DNA from: CAYSQW01 sp964433135
Lineage (GTDB): Bacteria; Acidobacteriota; Aminicenantia; Aminicenantales; Aminicenantaceae
Assembly: GCA_964433135.1 (NCBI GenBank)
Contig: CAYSQW010000026.1
Span: 1-44,028 of the forward strand
Direction of reading: 5' to 3'
DNA: 44,028 nt
The translations under genes and the position numbers were made by a program. Below are positions 14,559 through 22,333 of the stretch, in pieces (position 1 is the stretch's first letter; the number at the start of each line of letters is the position of its first letter). The notes below the pieces were generated by a model. It was not told the DNA's origin. It worked only from the letters and a program-made list of their open reading frames with translations, and did not search any database.

Positions 14559-15359
14559 ATGGACATCCTATTTTCGTTCGCAGGATTCGACGCCACGGGA
14601 GGCGCCGGAGTGATGTTGGATTTAAAGGTGTTCCATGCTTTGGGATTTTACGGCATGGCCCTTCCCTCCGGATTGACCATCCAGAACACCCGGTCCGTAA
14701 AGGGCCGATTCTCTCCCCCTCCGGAATTTCTCCTTCGTCAGTACCTATCCCTGACCGATGACGTCGACTTTGCCGGGATCAAGATTGGAATGTTGGGAAG
14801 CACGCTCAACCTTTCGCTTCTGGAAAGAATAATATCCGAACATCAAGCCGTCCCCATCGTCGTGGATCCCGTATTTCAGTCCAGTTCAGGAGCTTGGTTG
14901 ATCGAGCGCGGATCTCTCTCCGATTTCATGGATTGCATCGCCGGCAGAATCAACCTGCTGACACCCAACCTGACGGAAGCTGCAAGGATGACCGGAAAAA
15001 CGATCGAGACCCCATCCGATATGGAGGAAGCATCCCGAAAAATCCACCATCTGCTCGGCGTCCCCGTTCTTCTCAAGGGGGGTCATCTTCCCGGAATGCC
15101 CAAGGACATCCTCTTTGACGGATCGAACCTCACCGTCCTTGAAAAAAAGCGCCTGGACGTCAAGGTCCATGGAACAGGATGCTTTTTATCGGCTGCGGCG
15201 CTCGCTTTTTTGGCACGCGGTATGTCCCTGGCGGCGGCTTGCCGTTTTGCGGGAGACCTGATTCACAAATCTTTGAAAAAAGCCTTATCTCTAGGGAAAG
15301 GTCAATCTCTTCTCGCTATCGGGATCGATACGCCCCGCGCACATACACATAAACCGTAG
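14559..15359 (+). CDS. thiD: Hydroxymethylpyrimidine / phosphomethylpyrimidine kinase
   Basis: 266 residues, the normal ThiD length, of the ribokinase fold. Key segments are FAGFDATGGAGVMLDLK (substrate loop; usually D-S-x-G-G-A-G), IKIGMLGS, VVDPVF, LTPNLTEA, LLKGGH and VHGTGCFLSAA with the catalytic Cys/anion-hole region. ThiD phosphorylates HMP and HMP-P in thiamine synthesis or salvage. The first conserved loop has ATGG instead of SGGG or SSGG and lacks the usual Q in the following stretch, so a relative such as a pyridoxal or other vitamin kinase is possible. No other thiamine gene and no TPP riboswitch were seen nearby. The leader is very short. Confidence 0.82.
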   Translation: MDILFSFAGFDATGGAGVMLDLKVFHALGFYGMALPSGLTIQNTRSVKGRFSPPPEFLLRQYLSLTDDVDFAGIKIGMLGSTLNLSLLERIISEHQAVPIVVDPVFQSSSGAWLIERGSLSDFMDCIAGRINLLTPNLTEAARMTGKTIETPSDMEEASRKIHHLLGVPVLLKGGHLPGMPKDILFDGSNLTVLEKKRLDVKVHGTGCFLSAAALAFLARGMSLAAACRFAGDLIHKSLKKALSLGKGQSLLAIGIDTPRAHTHKP

Positions 15360-15391
15360 AGGTACGACCAGCCTTCCGCATCATGGGAATC

Positions 15392-16732
15392 TTATTCCGC
15401 GGCGCGCCCGTCTTCGCTTCCGTATAAAGCGAATCGGGAAACGGGTTTCTGGGGGATTTTTTTCCCGGCTTCCCCTACTTTGACCAGCAGTTTCTGCAAC
15501 AGCACGGGGCCGATGATCTGGTTTACGGCGATCACGGCCAGAACCAGGGTTTTAAATTCTCCGCCCCAGGAAGGGAATGTATCTTCGATAATAATCGCCA
15601 TTCCCAAAGCGACTCCCGCCTGAGAAATAAAACCGGCCCACCCGAACCTCCGGATCTCCCGGCTTTGCCGCGACCACCGACTTCCCCAATAAGTGCCCAC
15701 GAATTTAAGCGCTCCCCGCCAAACGACATAAACCAGAGCAAACAGCCATCCCGCCCGGAGAGCGCCGAGATCCAGCGACGCACCCGATATCGCAAAAAAA
15801 ACGACATACACCGGAAGCGAGATCTTTTCGATCGCCTGAATCAAGCTGTCCCCTTGGGCGGATACGTTCTGAACCATAAATCCCGCTATCAGACAGATAA
15901 GAAGCGGGTGAAATCCGAATCCATGAGTGATCTGATAGGTAAAGAAGGCAATGCTGAGGATAAAGATCGTCATCTCACGGCGAATGAATTTGAGATAGAG
16001 AATGATTCCTCCACCGACCGCCAAGCCGATCAAAACGGAAACACCGATATCCTTCAGTACATGCAGAACCGCCATAAAATCAATCCCGAGTTCGGGAGTA
16101 GACAACGATTCCGCCAATGAAAGAGAAAAGGCGAACAGCATGATCACGAAAAAATCTTTCACCACCGCGGCACTGAGTATCAGATCCGTACAGCGACCGG
16201 CTGCCTGGGATTCCGTCAATACCGCGATCGTCGTTGACGGAGAGGTGGCGGTCGCCAAGGTTCCCAACAAAAGGGCATATGCCAGGCTCTGCCCCAAAGT
16301 CATGCCGGCGAAAAACGGCAGGAAAGACCGCCCGATCCATCCCAGCAGCATGAATCCGGCCATAATGACCAGAGTCTGGGAAAAGACCACGGTCCCGATA
16401 GCTTTCAAGCTTCCCCGCAGCCGGGGAATGCGCATCTCTCCTCCCGCGGTCAGTGCAATCAGGCTCAAAGCCAATCCGTCAAACAGCTGCAGTCCGTGCA
16501 CATCCGTCAGACTGAGGAATTTGAGCACATAGGGCCCGCAGAGAATCCCCGCCGCGATGAAACCCGTAATTTGGGGAAGCTTCAAGCGGCTGACCTGTTT
16601 CCCGAAGAGCGCCGCAAAAAGGAGGATGAATCCCAGGGCAAGGGATGTGCTCTGCTCCCAATCACCATAAAGCTCCAGCCATCCACTCTTGAAAACAAAC
16701 ATCAGGACGAATACCACCACAGCAGGTATCAT
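15392..16732 (-). CDS. Cation:proton antiporter-type membrane protein 2 (Kef/CPA2-like)
   Basis: 446 residues with about 12-13 hydrophobic helices. CPA2-type segments are seen: FGKQVSRLKLPQITGFIAAGILCGP in the N-terminal part, then ATATSPSTTIAVLTE where the exchanger core usually carries its Asp-containing unwound helix, and later HPLLICLIAGFMVQN. The C-terminus is a short hydrophilic tail without the TrkA/RCK domain that gates KefB/KefC. It likely exchanges Na+ or K+ for H+ in the inner membrane. It overlaps the preceding antiporter gene by four bases (ATGA), a sign of coupled translation and perhaps of a two-subunit transporter. Regulation may come from the EIIA-like and PII-like proteins at the head of the operon (inference). 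Confidence 0.87.
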   Translation of the reverse strand: MIPAVVVFVLMFVFKSGWLELYGDWEQSTSLALGFILLFAALFGKQVSRLKLPQITGFIAAGILCGPYVLKFLSLTDVHGLQLFDGLALSLIALTAGGEMRIPRLRGSLKAIGTVVFSQTLVIMAGFMLLGWIGRSFLPFFAGMTLGQSLAYALLLGTLATATSPSTTIAVLTESQAAGRCTDLILSAAVVKDFFVIMLFAFSLSLAESLSTPELGIDFMAVLHVLKDIGVSVLIGLAVGGGIILYLKFIRREMTIFILSIAFFTYQITHGFGFHPLLICLIAGFMVQNVSAQGDSLIQAIEKISLPVYVVFFAISGASLDLGALRAGWLFALVYVVWRGALKFVGTYWGSRWSRQSREIRRFGWAGFISQAGVALGMAIIIEDTFPSWGGEFKTLVLAVIAVNQIIGPVLLQKLLVKVGEAGKKIPQKPVSRFALYGSEDGRAAE

Positions 16733-17943
16733 CCCGTCTCTCCTCCATCAGTCGGGCGCAGGGATATCCGAAGCGCGATCGGGCTTACGATCTCGCCGAG
16801 CAATATGCTCAGGAGCGCCGCGGAAAGAAAATAATCACTTTCCGGCAGCGGGTATACCTGGTGCAGACTTACCGCATATGCCACTCCGATACCTCCAAAG
16901 GACAGGAAGCTGAGGCCGAACCGCGAAGGAAGCCTCCATGGGAAACCGAAAAGCCTTGCGAAGACGGGAGATGAAACCGCATACCCCAGTATCCTCACCA
17001 GGAGCAAGATGAAGACCATCAGCGCTATCTCGTATCCGAAACTTAACTTCCAAAGCGCTCCGATCAGTATCAGCAGGATGATATAGAGGGGTTTCTCCGT
17101 GGAAAGCAGAAGTCGGTAAATTTTTTCCTGTTTTTTGGTCAGATTCGAAAACGTCATGCCCAGTACCATACAGACGTAAAGTGGAGGAAAATGGAATGTG
17201 AACGAGGCGCCGGAAACAAAAAAAACCAATCCAAGAAGATAAACCAGCAAATCCGGTTCCGAGATTTTGCGCCGGGTCAACAGATGAAACATCCAACCCA
17301 GAAGGACCGGAAATGCCGTCGAAACCAGCATCAACATCACTCCCTTTCCGAGAGACCGGGGATTCGCTATCGGGAAATGCCAGAATGACGTGACAAACGA
17401 TAATCCGAGCAAGGCCCAAAAACCGCTGATGCTGACCAAAAATCTGGCCAGATAATAAGACCGCCCTTTCCGATTCATCGTAAAGGCGGCGGCATTCAAC
17501 AGGATGGGAGAATTGAGGCTGATGAGCAGCCCGAATGCGACGGCCATACCCGTATGGATCCCGGATCCCGCGGTCGGCAGGAGGATTCGCAGCAGGGGCA
17601 AGCTTCCCGCAAAACCGAAGAACATTACCACCAGCGATTGAAACAACGAAAGCCCCAAATAATTTCTTGGGAACTTTCTGAGATAGCGATGCTCCAGCTG
17701 GAAACCGAAAATGAAACCGATCCAACCCAGAGAAAAGCTTAGAATGGGCGTAAGGCCGGTCAACACATTTCCACTCAAGATCCCCGATCCCATTTCGCCC
17801 AGATACAATCCCAGGAATAAATAGACGATTCCCGATAGCCAAAAAAAATTGAGCGGGGATAGTTGGTTCCGACGACGGAAGGCAAAACGGGAACCGAGGA
17901 AGGCGATTAGGATAATCAGACCGAAAGCATAAAACGCATACAT
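16729..17943 (-). CDS. Antiporter-type membrane protein 1 (CPA2-like half of a pair)
   Basis: 404 residues with about 11-13 hydrophobic helices, a divergent member of the same superfamily as its neighbour. The N-terminal pattern FRRRNQLSPLNFFWLSGIVYLFLGLYLGEM corresponds to the first helices of CPA2 exchangers. The exchanger-core segment reads GLLISLNSPILLNAAAF, lacking an obvious acidic transport residue there, so ion specificity or activity may be changed. No cytoplasmic regulatory domain. It begins eight bases after the PII-like gene stop and ends in an ATGA overlap with the second antiporter gene. The two could be a heteromeric exchanger in which this subunit is structural (inference). 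Confidence 0.8.
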   Translation of the reverse strand: MYAFYAFGLIILIAFLGSRFAFRRRNQLSPLNFFWLSGIVYLFLGLYLGEMGSGILSGNVLTGLTPILSFSLGWIGFIFGFQLEHRYLRKFPRNYLGLSLFQSLVVMFFGFAGSLPLLRILLPTAGSGIHTGMAVAFGLLISLNSPILLNAAAFTMNRKGRSYYLARFLVSISGFWALLGLSFVTSFWHFPIANPRSLGKGVMLMLVSTAFPVLLGWMFHLLTRRKISEPDLLVYLLGLVFFVSGASFTFHFPPLYVCMVLGMTFSNLTKKQEKIYRLLLSTEKPLYIILLILIGALWKLSFGYEIALMVFILLLVRILGYAVSSPVFARLFGFPWRLPSRFGLSFLSFGGIGVAYAVSLHQVYPLPESDYFLSAALLSILLGEIVSPIALRISLRPTDGGETG

Positions 17944-17951
17944 ATGGGTGT

Positions 17952-18287
17952 TTACAACTCGGGTTTCAGTCCTTCGACATCATCTATGGGGAGAGTAAAA
18001 ATAATCCCTGTGCCGGGATGATTCATATCTCCCAATATTTTTTTGACCATCCGGATCGCCGACTCCGCTTTTTCCTCCCGAACCGCCGATAGGACGATCT
18101 TATTATGCGGTTTGGAGCCGGCAAACATGAATCGCAATCCGGCGAAGATCGGGATCTCGTCACAGAGGATGTGTCCCATCCCCACACTGTCGATAACGGT
18201 GGCGCCGGTAACGCCGACTTCGATAAATCCTTCCAGTATTTCCTCCAGCTTCTCAACCTTATTGAGGATTAAGATCAAAAGCTTCAT
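17952..18287 (-). CDS. PII-like signalling protein
   Basis: 111 residues resembling the trimeric PII/CutA ferredoxin-like fold. It starts MKLLILILNKVEKLEEILEG, followed by GVTGATVIDSVGMG as in the PII beta2 region. It ends HPGTGIIFTLPIDDVEGL, comparable to the PII B-loop segment GDGKIFVLPVEEV. The T-loop region is replaced by a short hydrophobic stretch (IPIFAGLRFMFAG) and lacks the Tyr that is uridylylated in GlnB. PII-like proteins bind adenine nucleotides and regulate membrane transporters. Its start overlaps the EIIA gene stop by four bases and the antiporter starts eight bases after its stop. Direct control of the antiporters is the natural inference. Confidence 0.78.
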   Translation of the reverse strand: MKLLILILNKVEKLEEILEGFIEVGVTGATVIDSVGMGHILCDEIPIFAGLRFMFAGSKPHNKIVLSAVREEKAESAIRMVKKILGDMNHPGTGIIFTLPIDDVEGLKPEL

Positions 18288-18748
18288 TCCATCTTTCCTT
18301 CCTCATCCGTTATGATCCTGCAAACCTCCGACGCCGATTCAGCGTCGCGCACGCGTTCGACAAAGCTGGTTTCTTTGACCATACGACAGATATGAGCCAG
18401 AACTTTCAGCTGAAAACCCGGATTGTCTTTATTTCCCAGCAGAAGAAGCAGCACATATGTCGGTTTCTCATCGACGGCACCGAAATTCACGCCGTTGCGG
18501 AGGACCGCAAGCGCCAACAGCGGGGAACTGACGGCGTTCGTCAGAGCATGCGGAACGGCAATCCCCTTCTCCAAGCCGGTACTGCACAATTTCTCACGCT
18601 GCAGAAGCTCGGAAAGGATGACATCAGGCTCGTTAACAAATCCCCTTTCTTCAAGACCGGCGACAAATTCCTCGAGGATATCTTGTTTGACCGTCGATTT
18701 CAAATCAAAAAAGATATGATCCTTCTTCAAATAACCGCATATTTTCAT
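18284..18748 (-). CDS. PTS EIIA-like regulator (PtsN type)
   Basis: 154 residues of the mannitol/fructose EIIA fold. The phosphorylation site is KGIAVPHALT with His67 (His73 in E. coli PtsN). Other family segments are LSELLQREKLCSTGLE, LLLLLGNKDNPGFQLKVLAHICR and VRDAESASEVC. In proteobacteria PtsN regulates K+ uptake and sensor kinases by protein contact. GAGGG precedes the ATG, and a perfect -10 (TATAAT on the minus strand at 18780-18775) lies upstream, though its -35 is weak. It heads the EIIA, PII-like, antiporter, antiporter operon. No EI, HPr or sugar permease is in the window, so its phosphate donor is unknown. Confidence 0.9.
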   Translation of the reverse strand: MKICGYLKKDHIFFDLKSTVKQDILEEFVAGLEERGFVNEPDVILSELLQREKLCSTGLEKGIAVPHALTNAVSSPLLALAVLRNGVNFGAVDEKPTYVLLLLLGNKDNPGFQLKVLAHICRMVKETSFVERVRDAESASEVCRIITDEEGKME

Positions 18749-18774
18749 ATCAGCCCTCTATCCCGGATATGATC

Positions 18775-18780
18775 ATTATA
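18775..18780 (-). promoter_or_regulatory. -10 box upstream of the EIIA/PII/antiporter operon
   Basis: TATAAT read on the minus strand (18780-18775). The -35 region is poor (TTGTTG at an 18-base spacing). Transcription from about 18768 would give a 20-base leader with GAGGG before the EIIA start codon. Confidence 0.4.
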
Positions 18781-18899
18781 ACTCATTTTCTCGGTGGGCA
18801 ACAACCGTTCCTCTTTATGGAGCTTCCATGAAAGATCACGATCCGGGGTCTATTGAAATCCTTTAAGGAAACACGAATGCCTCCTCCGGTTTGATCCGC

Positions 18900-19901
18900 C
18901 TAAGTTCCACCGGTTCCCCGGGATATCGGAGTGTCCTTGGTCATGATTTCATCGGCTGCAAGCAGTATCTTTTCGCTGAAGCGGACAGACTGTTTTCGGG
19001 CGGCATCCAGATTCAGGTAGAGTTTGGCGGTGGACATATACTGGATAGGGATCGCTCCCGGGCTTTTCCCGTTCATAACATCCAATGCAATGTCTCCGGC
19101 CTTGTAACCCATCTCAAAAAAATCCCAACCGAGTGCCGCACACGCCCCCATTCGTGTTGACAGCGGAAAGCCACCGAAAAGAGGGACGGCGTTTTCTTCG
19201 GCGACCTGTCCCAAGGCCTCGAATGATTGGTTTATCGTGTTGTCCGATATCTGATAAACGGCATCGATCCGCCGGCTTATCAAGACATGAGCGGAAAGGA
19301 GAACTTCGCTTGAATTCGTGATGGGGACCGAAACGATTTCAAAACCGAGTTCCTGTGCCGTCTCGCGAACCCGATCCAGATAAAAAGTGGAATTCAGTTC
19401 GGACGGCGTCCACAATGTTCCGATCCGGCGGGCTCCGGGAAGGACTTCCTTAATCAGCGCCAGGCTTTTACGGATGGGGCTGCGGGAGGAGACTCCGGTG
19501 ACATGTCGTACATGTTCGGTGTCCGACTGCCCCACTCCGGCAAGTAAGGGATTCGCCACCGAAGCGAAGATGATGGGAATATCACGAGTCGCATGCAGGG
19601 CAGCCTGGAGACAGGGGGTGGAAATGGCGAATATCATATCGACATTCATGTTTACAAAATCCTGCGCGGTTTTTTGGACTTCCGAAATATCACCCCGTGC
19701 ATTTCTGGCAATAATCCGAATGTTGGAGCCATGGATCTTGTCCCTGTCTTGGAGAGAGCGGATAAAGGCTTCGCGAACCTGATCCATGGTGATCGCCTCA
19801 TTTGCCTGAAAAACCCCAATGGTGTACAGAGGACTTTCTTGTTTCGAAGTACACGCAAAGAGGCAAAAAATCCCTGTCAGGATAAAAAAACCTTTTTTCA
19901 T
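18900..19901 (-). CDS. ABC-type solute-binding lipoprotein (TrpX-like)
   Basis: 333 residues from the chosen ATG. The N-terminus MKKGFFILTGIFCLFAC is a lipoprotein signal with lipobox LFAC, so Cys17 would be lipidated. The mature part matches the type I periplasmic binding fold of the ABC_sub_bind/TrpX family: YTIGVFQANEA, FVNMNVDMIFAISTP, IPIIFASVANPLLAG, and ARRIGTLWTPSELNS. This family often binds aromatic amino acids or other small nutrients. Start: an in-frame ATG at 19925 overlaps a likely -10 (TATCAT), leaving 19901 as the better start. No permease or ATPase gene is adjacent, so it is an orphan here, either serving a distant transporter or sensing a ligand. Confidence 0.87.
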   Translation of the reverse strand: MKKGFFILTGIFCLFACTSKQESPLYTIGVFQANEAITMDQVREAFIRSLQDRDKIHGSNIRIIARNARGDISEVQKTAQDFVNMNVDMIFAISTPCLQAALHATRDIPIIFASVANPLLAGVGQSDTEHVRHVTGVSSRSPIRKSLALIKEVLPGARRIGTLWTPSELNSTFYLDRVRETAQELGFEIVSVPITNSSEVLLSAHVLISRRIDAVYQISDNTINQSFEALGQVAEENAVPLFGGFPLSTRMGACAALGWDFFEMGYKAGDIALDVMNGKSPGAIPIQYMSTAKLYLNLDAARKQSVRFSEKILLAADEIMTKDTPISRGTGGT

Positions 19902-19923
19902 GTGCTTTTGTTTCCGCTTTTTC

Positions 19924-19953
19924 ATGATAATTAAATTTATCGGACGGTGTAAA
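19924..19953 (-). promoter_or_regulatory. Promoter of the solute-binding lipoprotein gene
   Basis: Minus strand: TTTACA (19953-19948), an 18-base spacer and TATCAT (19929-19924). The start site near 19917 leaves about 16 bases of leader for the ATG at 19901. Confidence 0.45.
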
Positions 19954-20036
19954 GTTTTTTTTCCGCACCGGTTAACGGCAGACAGATCCGATTGAGGGTA
20001 AATCATTGGAAATTTGCAGGATACACCATGGTGGGA

Positions 20037-20065
20037 TTGAATCTAAAAGGCTAATATGCTATAAA
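20037..20065 (+). promoter_or_regulatory. Promoter of pta-ackA
   Basis: TTGAAT (20037-20042), a 17-base spacer and an extended -10 TGC-TATAAA (20057-20065). The predicted start near 20072 gives a leader of about 133 bases, which contains the hairpin at 20121-20141. Confidence 0.6.
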
Positions 20066-20120
20066 TATGCGTCAGCTTATCCATTGTAGGATCGAGGACG
20101 ATGGGACGGTGGAAACGGTT

Positions 20121-20141
20121 GTTGCGGCACTGTCCCGCAAC
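20121..20141 (+). promoter_or_regulatory. Hairpin in the pta-ackA leader
   Basis: GTTGCGG (20121-20127) and CCGCAAC (20135-20141) form a perfect seven-pair stem with a seven-base loop. No T-tract follows. It could be an operator for a dimeric regulator or a leader RNA hairpin; the ribosome-binding site (GAGGAG) is about 55 bases further on. Confidence 0.4.
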
Positions 20142-20204
20142 ATATACTTAAGGCATTTATATCATTCATATTAAGGCTGTTTTATTCAGTCGAGGAGTTA
20201 TCTT

Positions 20205-22310
20205 ATGGCAGAAAATCTTTATGTTACCGCAACCGATTCAAAAAGTGGGAAATCCGTGGTTTCTCTCGGGCTTATGGAAATGCTCTTGAGAAATGTGGAT
20301 AAAACCGCCTTCTTCCGCCCTTTGATCAATGTCGAGGAAGAAGCCCAGGATCATGACATCAAATTGATTTCCAGCTACTACAAGCTGAACATCCCCTATG
20401 AACGCATGTACGGTTTCACTACCGAAGAAGCCAATCGATTGATCGCTCTGGGTAAATACTCCGAGCTTTTAGAAGGCATCGTCGACAAGTACAAAACCCT
20501 GGAAGAGGAATACGATTTCGTACTTGTCGAAGGAACGGATTTTGAAGGATCGACGTCCGCTTTCGAATTCGATATCAATGCGGATATCGCCAACAACCTG
20601 GGCTGCCCGGTGCTTCTGGTAGCCAACGCGCATGGAAAAACGGAAGAGACCACTATCCGATCCATCGAACTATCATTGGAATCGCTGGCTGATAAAAGCA
20701 CTAATGTCGTATCGATCATCATCAACCGGATGAACGGTGGAACCGACCTCGTGGAGGTGCTCAAGAAAAATCCACTGGTCACCGACCAGCTGGTCTTCGG
20801 CCTGCCGAACGTGCCGACGCTGGGAAATCCCACCATGCGGGAAATCGCTGAAGCGCTCAATGCCCGGGTTCTTTATGGAAAAGAACATCTCAACCGGCAC
20901 GTGGAAGGCTTCGGAGTCGCCGCCATGCAGGTGCACAATGTCCTTTCCCGGATATCGAATGGAGTGGTGGTCATAACACCCGGCGATCGAGCCGATGTCA
21001 TTTTAGCCTGCCTCTCTGCGCTTTCCTCCATATCCATGCCCAAAATAGCCGGTCTGATTCTCACGGGCGGACTGGTTCCCGAAGATTCGGTTCTCAAAAT
21101 GATAGAGGGCACCAGCAATCTGATCCCCATCCTCAGCGTCAAGGGGAACACCTTCGAATCCGCCCGTCAAGCCGATAACGTTCATGCCGTCATCTCACCC
21201 GAAGACACGCGTAAAGTCACCCAGGCCCTGGAAGTTTTCGAAAAGAACATTCAGCTTCCGGAATTGCGGGAAAAAATCATTCAAACGAAAATCGACATCA
21301 TCACGCCCAAGATGTTTGAATACCGCTTGATCCAAAGAGCTCGCGCCGACAAACAGCACATCGTCCTTCCCGAGGGGGAGGAAGAGAGGATACTCCGCGC
21401 GGCCGAGATCTTGAACCGCCGTTCGGTTGTGGATTTAACATTGATCGGCGATGCCGCCACCATCAAAAGCCGCACGGAACGTTTGGGATTGGAAATGGAT
21501 GGGATCAATATCGTCGAGATCACCAAATCCCCCTTGTATGAAGAATATGCTCAAACCTATTATGAGCTGCGGAAACACAAAGGTACGACCCTGACCAATG
21601 CCCGCGACAACATGACGGATCCTAATTATTTCGCCAGTATGATGGTCCAAAAAGGACATGCCGACGGGATGGTTTCCGGTTCCATTCATACCACCCGAAA
21701 TACGCTTCGGCCGGCGTTTGAATTCATTAAAACCAAACCCGGATTTTCGATAATTTCCAGTGTGTTTTTCATGTGTCTCGCCGATCGGGTTCTGGTGTAT
21801 GGCGACTGCGCCGTCAATCCCGAGCCCAACGCCAAACAGCTCGCTGAAATCGCCGTCAGTTCGGCGCAGACGGCCCGCATCTTCAATATCGAACCGCGGG
21901 TAGCCATGCTTTCCTACTCCACCGGCGAATCCGGAAAGGGTGAAGATGTGGAGAAGGTCCGGGAAGCCACTCAAATCGCCCGGGGAATGATCAAATCCGC
22001 CGGATTGGATATCCTCATCGAGGGTCCGATCCAGTATGACGCCGCCATAGATCCCTCCGTAGCCAAGACGAAACTGCCGGGAAGCGATGTCGCCGGCCGC
22101 GCCACCGTTTACATTTTTCCCGATCTCAACACCGGCAACAACACCTATAAAGCCGTCCAACGCGCCGCCAAGGCCGTTGCCGTGGGTCCCGTCCTTCAAG
22201 GACTTAACAAGCCGGTCAATGACCTCAGCCGCGGGTGCACCGTAGCCGACATCGTCAACACCGTAGCCATCACGGCTATCCAAGCTCAAGCTGAGAAAGG
22301 ACTGGAATAG
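20205..22310 (+). CDS. pta: Phosphate acetyltransferase, long form
   Basis: 701 residues, the length of three-domain Pta. An N-terminal P-loop-like domain of the dethiobiotin-synthetase type (MAENLYVTATDSKSGKSVVSLGL) occupies about 1-200. A DRTGG regulatory domain lies at about 210-330. The catalytic PTA_PTB domain runs from about 375 to the end, with VLPEGEEERILRAAEIL, MMVQKGHADGMVSGSIHTT, ARIFNIEPRVAMLSYSTGES and PDLNTGNNTYKAVQRAA. It converts acetyl-CoA and phosphate to acetyl phosphate. GAGGAG precedes the ATG at good distance. The ackA gene follows after 23 bases. In this organism the pair probably runs in the ATP-forming direction, fed by 2-oxoacid oxidation (inference). Confidence 0.97.
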   Translation: MAENLYVTATDSKSGKSVVSLGLMEMLLRNVDKTAFFRPLINVEEEAQDHDIKLISSYYKLNIPYERMYGFTTEEANRLIALGKYSELLEGIVDKYKTLEEEYDFVLVEGTDFEGSTSAFEFDINADIANNLGCPVLLVANAHGKTEETTIRSIELSLESLADKSTNVVSIIINRMNGGTDLVEVLKKNPLVTDQLVFGLPNVPTLGNPTMREIAEALNARVLYGKEHLNRHVEGFGVAAMQVHNVLSRISNGVVVITPGDRADVILACLSALSSISMPKIAGLILTGGLVPEDSVLKMIEGTSNLIPILSVKGNTFESARQADNVHAVISPEDTRKVTQALEVFEKNIQLPELREKIIQTKIDIITPKMFEYRLIQRARADKQHIVLPEGEEERILRAAEILNRRSVVDLTLIGDAATIKSRTERLGLEMDGINIVEITKSPLYEEYAQTYYELRKHKGTTLTNARDNMTDPNYFASMMVQKGHADGMVSGSIHTTRNTLRPAFEFIKTKPGFSIISSVFFMCLADRVLVYGDCAVNPEPNAKQLAEIAVSSAQTARIFNIEPRVAMLSYSTGESGKGEDVEKVREATQIARGMIKSAGLDILIEGPIQYDAAIDPSVAKTKLPGSDVAGRATVYIFPDLNTGNNTYKAVQRAAKAVAVGPVLQGLNKPVNDLSRGCTVADIVNTVAITAIQAQAEKGLE

Positions 22311-22333
22311 AATAACCAGAAAGGAATCCTCTA

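Noticed and set aside
14535..15359. TPP riboswitch upstream of the thiD-like gene
   Set aside because: There is no room for one before the start codon and no CUGAGA-type element was seen.
16835..17842. 335-codon frame on the same strand but another frame inside antiporter 1
   Set aside because: It lacks membrane helices and homology and is a frame shadow of the antiporter gene.
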